DNA of 64,000 nt from JAKACA01 sp049510975 (lineage in GTDB: Bacteria; Actinomycetota; Acidimicrobiia; Acidimicrobiales; Bog-793): the NCBI GenBank assembly GCA_049510975.1, contig JBEKYM010000011.1, positions 25,999 through 89,998 on the forward strand, read 5' to 3'. Numbering within the stretch: position 1 is the first letter of the stretch; every line of letters starts with the position of its first letter. The position numbers and the translations under genes are program-made. The notes beneath the pieces are model-generated. The model had not been told where the DNA came from, searched no databases, and saw only the letters and a list, made by a program, of their open reading frames with translations. Shown here piece after piece: positions 60,318 to 64,000 of this stretch.

Positions 60318-62039
60318 TCAGTTCACCGCCGCGTCGACGAGCGTGAAGTTCGTGACGTCCACGATCCCGCGGTCGGTGATGCGGATGTCCGGCAGGACCG
60401 ACAGTCCGAGGAAGCTCAGCTGCATGAAGGGTGCCGCGATGGAGATGCCGAGCACGCGACTGGCGGTCGTGGCCAGTATCTCTACCTCGTCGGCGACCTC
60501 GACGGCGTCGCGCTCGCTCATGAGGCCGCCGATCGGGAGCCGCACCTCGGCAAGGACGCGGCCGTCGAGGACGGCGACTTGGCCGCCGCCGATCTCGACG
60601 AGGCGCTCGACCGCGACTGCCATGTCCGCCGGACCGCTGTCGTCGAGCGCGCCAACGACCATGCAGTTGTGGGCGTCATGTGCCACCGTCGAAGCGATGG
60701 CACCGCGTGTGAGGCCGAAGCCATGCACGTAGCCAAGGCCGACGCGGCCCGTCTCGCGATGGCGTTCCACGACGCCGATGCGAGCGACGCCAGTGGCGGG
60801 GTCGGTGACGTCGAGAACGAACTGGCGGGTGGTGAGTGAGTTCTCTTCGACGCCGATGACGCGGGCGCGGCCACCGGCGGGAGGTTTGCGGTCGAGAACA
60901 TCGGCGGAGGGCGGAACCGCAAGGTGGACCGACCCGTGCATGAAGGCCGGTGCCGGGCGGGCAGGCACAGCTCCGGCGACGACGTCGCCGTCCGACGCGA
61001 CGAGGCGACCGGCCTGCCAGACACGGGCAGGGTTGAGAGTGGCGAGGTCCTCGAAGCAGAGGACGTCGGCCTGGTAGCCGGCGGCAAGCCAGCCGAGATG
61101 GTCGAAATGGTGGTAGTCGGCCGGGTTGCTCGTTGCCAGGACGAGGGCGTCCTCCAGCGGCACGCCGCACGACACCGCCAACCGGATGCAGTCGTTCATG
61201 TGGCCCGCTTGCAGCAGCGTGTCCGGCTCGCGGTCGTCGGTGCACAGGGCGATCCGCTCCGTTCCGTGATTCACGACCGTCGGGATCAGGGCCCTCAGGT
61301 TCTTCGAGGCCGACCCTTCGCGGATGAAGATCCACATCCCCTTTCGGCGCTTCTCCTCCGCCTCTGCCAACTCGGTGCATTCGTGATCCGACTCGACTCC
61401 AGCTGCGAGATACGCGTCGAGCCGGCGGCCGCGCAAGCCGGGAGCGTGCCCGTCGACGCGGCGGCTGCCGGCGGTAGCGATCTTGGCCAGCACTTCGGGG
61501 TCGCCGTTCACCACACCGGGAAAGTTCATGACCTCGGCTACGCCGATGGCGCCGTGGGTGTCCAACAGGCAGGCAAGCTCCTCCGGGCCGAGCTCGGCAC
61601 CGGGACTCTCGAAATGCGAGGCGGGGACGCAGCTCGAGGCGCAGATGCCAAAGGTGAAGGGGAGGTCGGAGGCGGCCTCGGCGAGAGCGACGACGCCGGG
61701 AACCCCGAAGACGTTGGCGATCTCGTGAGGGTCAGCCGCTACCGCCGTCGTGCCGAGCGGCAGCACCGTGCGGACGAACTCGTCGACCCACAGCTTGGTG
61801 GACTCGAGATGCATGTGGGCGTCGATGAACCCGGGCGTCAGCGACGTCCCGGACACGTCGACGACCTCTGCCGCCTCCCGGGGCCCCCAGCCGGCGATCT
61901 TGCCGCCGGAGATGGCGAGATCGGTGACGACCCACTCCCGGGTGCCGGGCACGAAGACTCGTCCGCCCGTGAGCAGGAGATCGGCTGGGGCGTCGCCGCG
62001 AGCCACGGCAAGCAACTGCGGACTGGCACGGCGTGGCAT
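60318..62039 (-). CDS. ade: adenine deaminase
   Basis: A 573-residue Ade-type (amidohydrolase) enzyme deaminating adenine to hypoxanthine. Landmarks are GFIDAHMHLESTKLWVDEF (HxH metal site), GICASSCVPAS, DGHAPGLRG and ALCTDDREPDTLLQAGHMN (catalytic Asp), plus the C-terminal domain with HDAHNCMVVG. ATG 62039 has GAGGAG 8 bases upstream. It leads the operon ade-FAD-2Fe2S-Mo-LLM and feeds hypoxanthine to the dehydrogenase. A short leader frame ends two bases before its start. Confidence 0.95.
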   Translation of the reverse strand: MPRRASPQLLAVARGDAPADLLLTGGRVFVPGTREWVVTDLAISGGKIAGWGPREAAEVVDVSGTSLTPGFIDAHMHLESTKLWVDEFVRTVLPLGTTAVAADPHEIANVFGVPGVVALAEAASDLPFTFGICASSCVPASHFESPGAELGPEELACLLDTHGAIGVAEVMNFPGVVNGDPEVLAKIATAGSRRVDGHAPGLRGRRLDAYLAAGVESDHECTELAEAEEKRRKGMWIFIREGSASKNLRALIPTVVNHGTERIALCTDDREPDTLLQAGHMNDCIRLAVSCGVPLEDALVLATSNPADYHHFDHLGWLAAGYQADVLCFEDLATLNPARVWQAGRLVASDGDVVAGAVPARPAPAFMHGSVHLAVPPSADVLDRKPPAGGRARVIGVEENSLTTRQFVLDVTDPATGVARIGVVERHRETGRVGLGYVHGFGLTRGAIASTVAHDAHNCMVVGALDDSGPADMAVAVERLVEIGGGQVAVLDGRVLAEVRLPIGGLMSERDAVEVADEVEILATTASRVLGISIAAPFMQLSFLGLSVLPDIRITDRGIVDVTNFTLVDAAVN

Positions 62040-62040
62040 G

Positions 62041-62124
62041 TCAGAGCTCCTCGATGGTGGTGTGAGCGACTCGTCCGCCGCCGCCCGCACTCGAGTGCAC
62101 TCGCAGGGCAAACGGCGCTCTCAT
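62041..62124 (-). CDS. short leader ORF before adenine deaminase
   Basis: A 27-codon frame (begins MRAPFALRVHSS, contains GGGG, ends IEEL) with a strong AAGGAGG Shine-Dalgarno 7 bases before ATG 62124. Its TGA lies one base before the ade ATG, so translation would be coupled; its last codons contain ade's GAGGAG site. The peptide has no recognisable domain. A regulatory leader peptide is possible. Confidence 0.45.
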   Translation of the reverse strand: MRAPFALRVHSSAGGGGRVAHTTIEEL

Positions 62125-62488
62125 GACTGTTGCCTCCTTGGTGAGCAGGCAGAACCACGTGCTCACCGACATCTCCGATGCTCGACTCTCGATCCGGGCC
62201 ATCGCGGGGCCTCTGTCCAAGACTGGTCGAGAAGCGGGCCTGCGCCTAGGGTCCTTCGACCCGAAAGACCCTGGTAAGGAGGATGAATTCACGAGCAGTC
62301 GCACGGGAAGCCTTGACCTGTGAGCGCGGTCGGGTCCATCGAGGCCTTTCGTGGTGACATGGGCGGAGGATGAGCCCTCGCGATCCATGACGTGCAACGT
62401 AAGGCTACCGCCGGCAGAGCGGGCCGAGATCGGCGGTGGAACGCTGTGGCCTCTAAGGTCTGGGCGTGGCGATCGCCCCCGCCCAGAG
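62125..62488. other. 364-base divergent intergenic region
   Basis: Between the ade leader and the membrane-protein gene there is no convincing gene. The region contains the DosR-like box at 62249-62262 and an AAGGAGG directly abutting an ATG (62283) on the plus strand. Confidence 0.5.
62249..62262. promoter_or_regulatory. DosR-like palindrome upstream of adenine deaminase
   Basis: GGGTC-CTTC-GACCC, a perfect palindrome in its arms, with an additional GACCC half-site at 62267-62271. It lies about 125 bases before the leader ORF and 210 before ade. Confidence 0.58.
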
Positions 62489-64000
62489 ATGACCTTTGCC
62501 ACCAGCAAGACCATCGAGCCGGCGCTTCCGCCTGCGTCGCGGCCGCAACACACCGCTCCCGGCCACCTGAAGCGGCGTCGCCCGCTTCCTCGCCGAGCTG
62601 CCGCCGTCGCTCCCCACGTCGCCATCGTGCTCCTCCTGCTCGGTCTCTCGGTGGCGATGTTCTGGCACGTCTGGGGTACCGGCCACCCCTCGACGACGGT
62701 CCTGTGCCCATGCGGTGATCCAGGTCAGGCCGTGTGGTTCCTCGCCTGGGTTCCGTGGGCTGTCGTCCACGGACACAACCCGCTGTTCACCAACGAGATC
62801 TTCTCCGGCCAGGGCGGTGCGAACCTCCTCGAGAGCACTTCGTACCTGCTGGCCGCGGTCGTCATGGCTCCCCTCACGTGGTTGGCTGGGCCGACTGTCT
62901 CGTTCAACGTCATCGAGACGCTTGCCCCAGTGCTCTCAGGCTGGTGTTTCTTCCTCGCCGCCCGCCGCCTGACGCCGTCATGGACGGCCGCTGCGGCGGG
63001 TTCGCTGCTGTGGGGTTTCTCGCCGTTCGCCCTCAGCTCACTCGACTTCGGACACATCAACTTCGGTTTGCTGTTCTTCCCGCCGCTGGCCTTCCTCCTC
63101 TGCTTCGAGCTCGTCGCGTCCGACCGCCATCGACCGGTCCTGCTCGGTCTCGGGCTCGGGTTGCTCGTCGTGGCCCAGTTCTTCGCCGGAACCGAGCCGC
63201 TCGCCATCTCGGCGGTCACTGGCCTCGTCGCCATGGTGACGGCTGGCCTGCTGGCGCCTCGAACGGCTTGGCGCCGGCGGCGGCGGATCGGAATCGCCGC
63301 CGGGACCGGGGCCGTCGTGACGGTCGTCCTGCTCGCCTATCCCATCTGGTTCCTGTTGGCCGGCCCGCGCCGCGTCGTCGGCGAACCCTGGCCGGCAACC
63401 CCGATCCTCGGGTCGCACGTCGACGCCATCGTCACCGCCGGCCCGAGTGTGCACGGGCCGTCGTTGTTCACCGAGCTCGGCGGCTACTTCGGCGCCAACC
63501 CCTCCATGGGCTACCTAGGCCTCGGGATCCTCATCTTCCTCGCCTGTTCGTCGGTGGTCTGGTGGCGGAAGCGCTTGGCATGGGTGCTCGTGGTCACCGG
63601 CTTCGTGGCCTGGCTTTGCTCGCTCGGGATCGCCCTCATGCCGCTGGCGGCCGACTCGCGCCAGACCTGGCTGCCGTGGCAGTACCTCCAGCACCTCCCG
63701 CTGTTGGAGGACATCGTTCCCAATCGTTTCGCCTTGGTGGTCGATTTTGCTGCCGCCTTGCTGCTGGCGGTCTCGATCGACGGCTGGCTGACCCTCCTTC
63801 GGCGGCTGGTCGCCCGGCTTCCGGCCAAACCCGTCGGAGGCCGCTTGGCCGTGAGCGCCACAGGCGTCGCCGCCCTGGTGGTTGCCATCGCGGTCTCGGT
63901 TCTGCCGGTCGTCCACACCTACAAGTGGCCACTCACCATGCACGCCGAGGCCACGCCGGCCTGGTTCGAGACGACCGCCAAGCACCTCCCGGCGGGGACC
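62489..64000 (+). CDS. large polytopic membrane protein, GT-C glycosyltransferase-like (partial)
   Basis: The frame from ATG 62489 is open to the window edge (504 codons). After a basic 45-residue N-terminus it has about ten or more hydrophobic helices. The first extracytoplasmic loop carries CPCGDPGQAVWFLAWVPW and HGHNPLF, reminiscent of GT-C-type membrane glycosyltransferases with an acidic loop-1 motif; that assignment is tentative. Near the cut end, WFETTAKHLP may begin the soluble C-terminal part. The Shine-Dalgarno is weak. It is divergent from ade and seems unrelated to the purine genes. Confidence 0.7.
   Translation, partial: MTFATSKTIEPALPPASRPQHTAPGHLKRRRPLPRRAAAVAPHVAIVLLLLGLSVAMFWHVWGTGHPSTTVLCPCGDPGQAVWFLAWVPWAVVHGHNPLFTNEIFSGQGGANLLESTSYLLAAVVMAPLTWLAGPTVSFNVIETLAPVLSGWCFFLAARRLTPSWTAAAAGSLLWGFSPFALSSLDFGHINFGLLFFPPLAFLLCFELVASDRHRPVLLGLGLGLLVVAQFFAGTEPLAISAVTGLVAMVTAGLLAPRTAWRRRRRIGIAAGTGAVVTVVLLAYPIWFLLAGPRRVVGEPWPATPILGSHVDAIVTAGPSVHGPSLFTELGGYFGANPSMGYLGLGILIFLACSSVVWWRKRLAWVLVVTGFVAWLCSLGIALMPLAADSRQTWLPWQYLQHLPLLEDIVPNRFALVVDFAAALLLAVSIDGWLTLLRRLVARLPAKPVGGRLAVSATGVAALVVAIAVSVLPVVHTYKWPLTMHAEATPAWFETTAKHLPAGT

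Noticed and set aside
43700..62039. Selenium-dependent purine enzymes (in-frame UGA)
   Set aside because: Clostridial counterparts can be selenium-linked, so in-frame TGA codons were considered, but all frames end normally and no selenium genes are present.
62283..62357. Small plus-strand ORF with AAGGAGG touching its ATG
   Set aside because: Zero spacing between Shine-Dalgarno and start makes initiation unlikely, and the peptide is featureless.

Overview
This is a G+C-rich, gene-dense stretch of an actinobacterial chromosome. The pointers are many GTG starts, GAF-ANTAR regulators, a NarL-type two-component pair, universal stress proteins, an F420-type luciferase-like oxidoreductase and a Lrp-domain protein. 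The overall mix would suit the Acidimicrobiia or a relative, but the class is a guess. No rRNA, tRNA, CRISPR array, insertion sequence or prophage was recognised.

Layout. Positions 1-6.7 kb are mostly signalling: the end of an EAL protein, a STAS protein, two GAF-ANTAR proteins, a DinB protein, an MFS carrier, an RsbR-N-type protein and an alanine-rich coiled coil. From 6.9 to 16 kb lie a secreted S53 peptidase, a long-chain acyl-CoA synthetase, a sensor kinase/response regulator pair, a glutaminase-like protein coupled to a DinB protein, a divergent LysR regulator and a small Cys-rich protein. Positions 16.1-22.3 kb hold a complete group 3b (NADP-type) [NiFe]-hydrogenase operon in the order beta, cyclic-nucleotide-binding protein, gamma, delta, alpha, maturation protease, HypC, and a conserved operon protein. 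From 22.3 to 28 kb come two universal stress proteins, a DHA2 exporter, a GGDEF cyclase, an L,D-transpeptidase and an AsnC-domain protein.

Positions 28-62 kb form a 34-kb nitrogen-heterocycle (purine) catabolism island. It contains an NCS1 permease, a PGK-like pseudoenzyme, glutamate dehydrogenase, pyruvate:ferredoxin oxidoreductase, two fold-type-II PLP enzymes, an 8-oxoguanine-deaminase-like enzyme, a hydantoinase, a D-aminoacylase-like enzyme, two carbamoyltransferases, carbamate kinase and a BMP-type nucleoside ABC transporter. It also holds an XdhD-like fused molybdoenzyme, a shortened SsnA-like amidohydrolase, a three-subunit xanthine dehydrogenase, an F420-type oxidoreductase and adenine deaminase. 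The content resembles the E. coli ygeW/ssnA/hyuA/xdhD/yqeA region. Read together, the genes suggest a route that imports purines, deaminates and oxidises them, opens the rings, recovers carbamoyl phosphate for ATP through carbamate kinase, and delivers pyruvate and ammonia to PFOR and glutamate dehydrogenase. The hydrogenase could handle surplus reductant. YgeY- and YgfK-like genes are absent, and two PLP enzymes stand where YgeX would be expected, so this would be a distinct actinobacterial version.

A recurring promoter motif, GGGNC-N4-GNCCC, resembles the DosR/DevR hypoxia box. It lies upstream of the acyl-CoA synthetase, the glutamate dehydrogenase operon, the carbamoyltransferase operon, the divergent XdhD/ABC pair and adenine deaminase, with a weaker copy before the hydrogenase. 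This suggests a common low-oxygen regulon joining hydrogen and purine metabolism. The window ends inside a large polytopic membrane protein.
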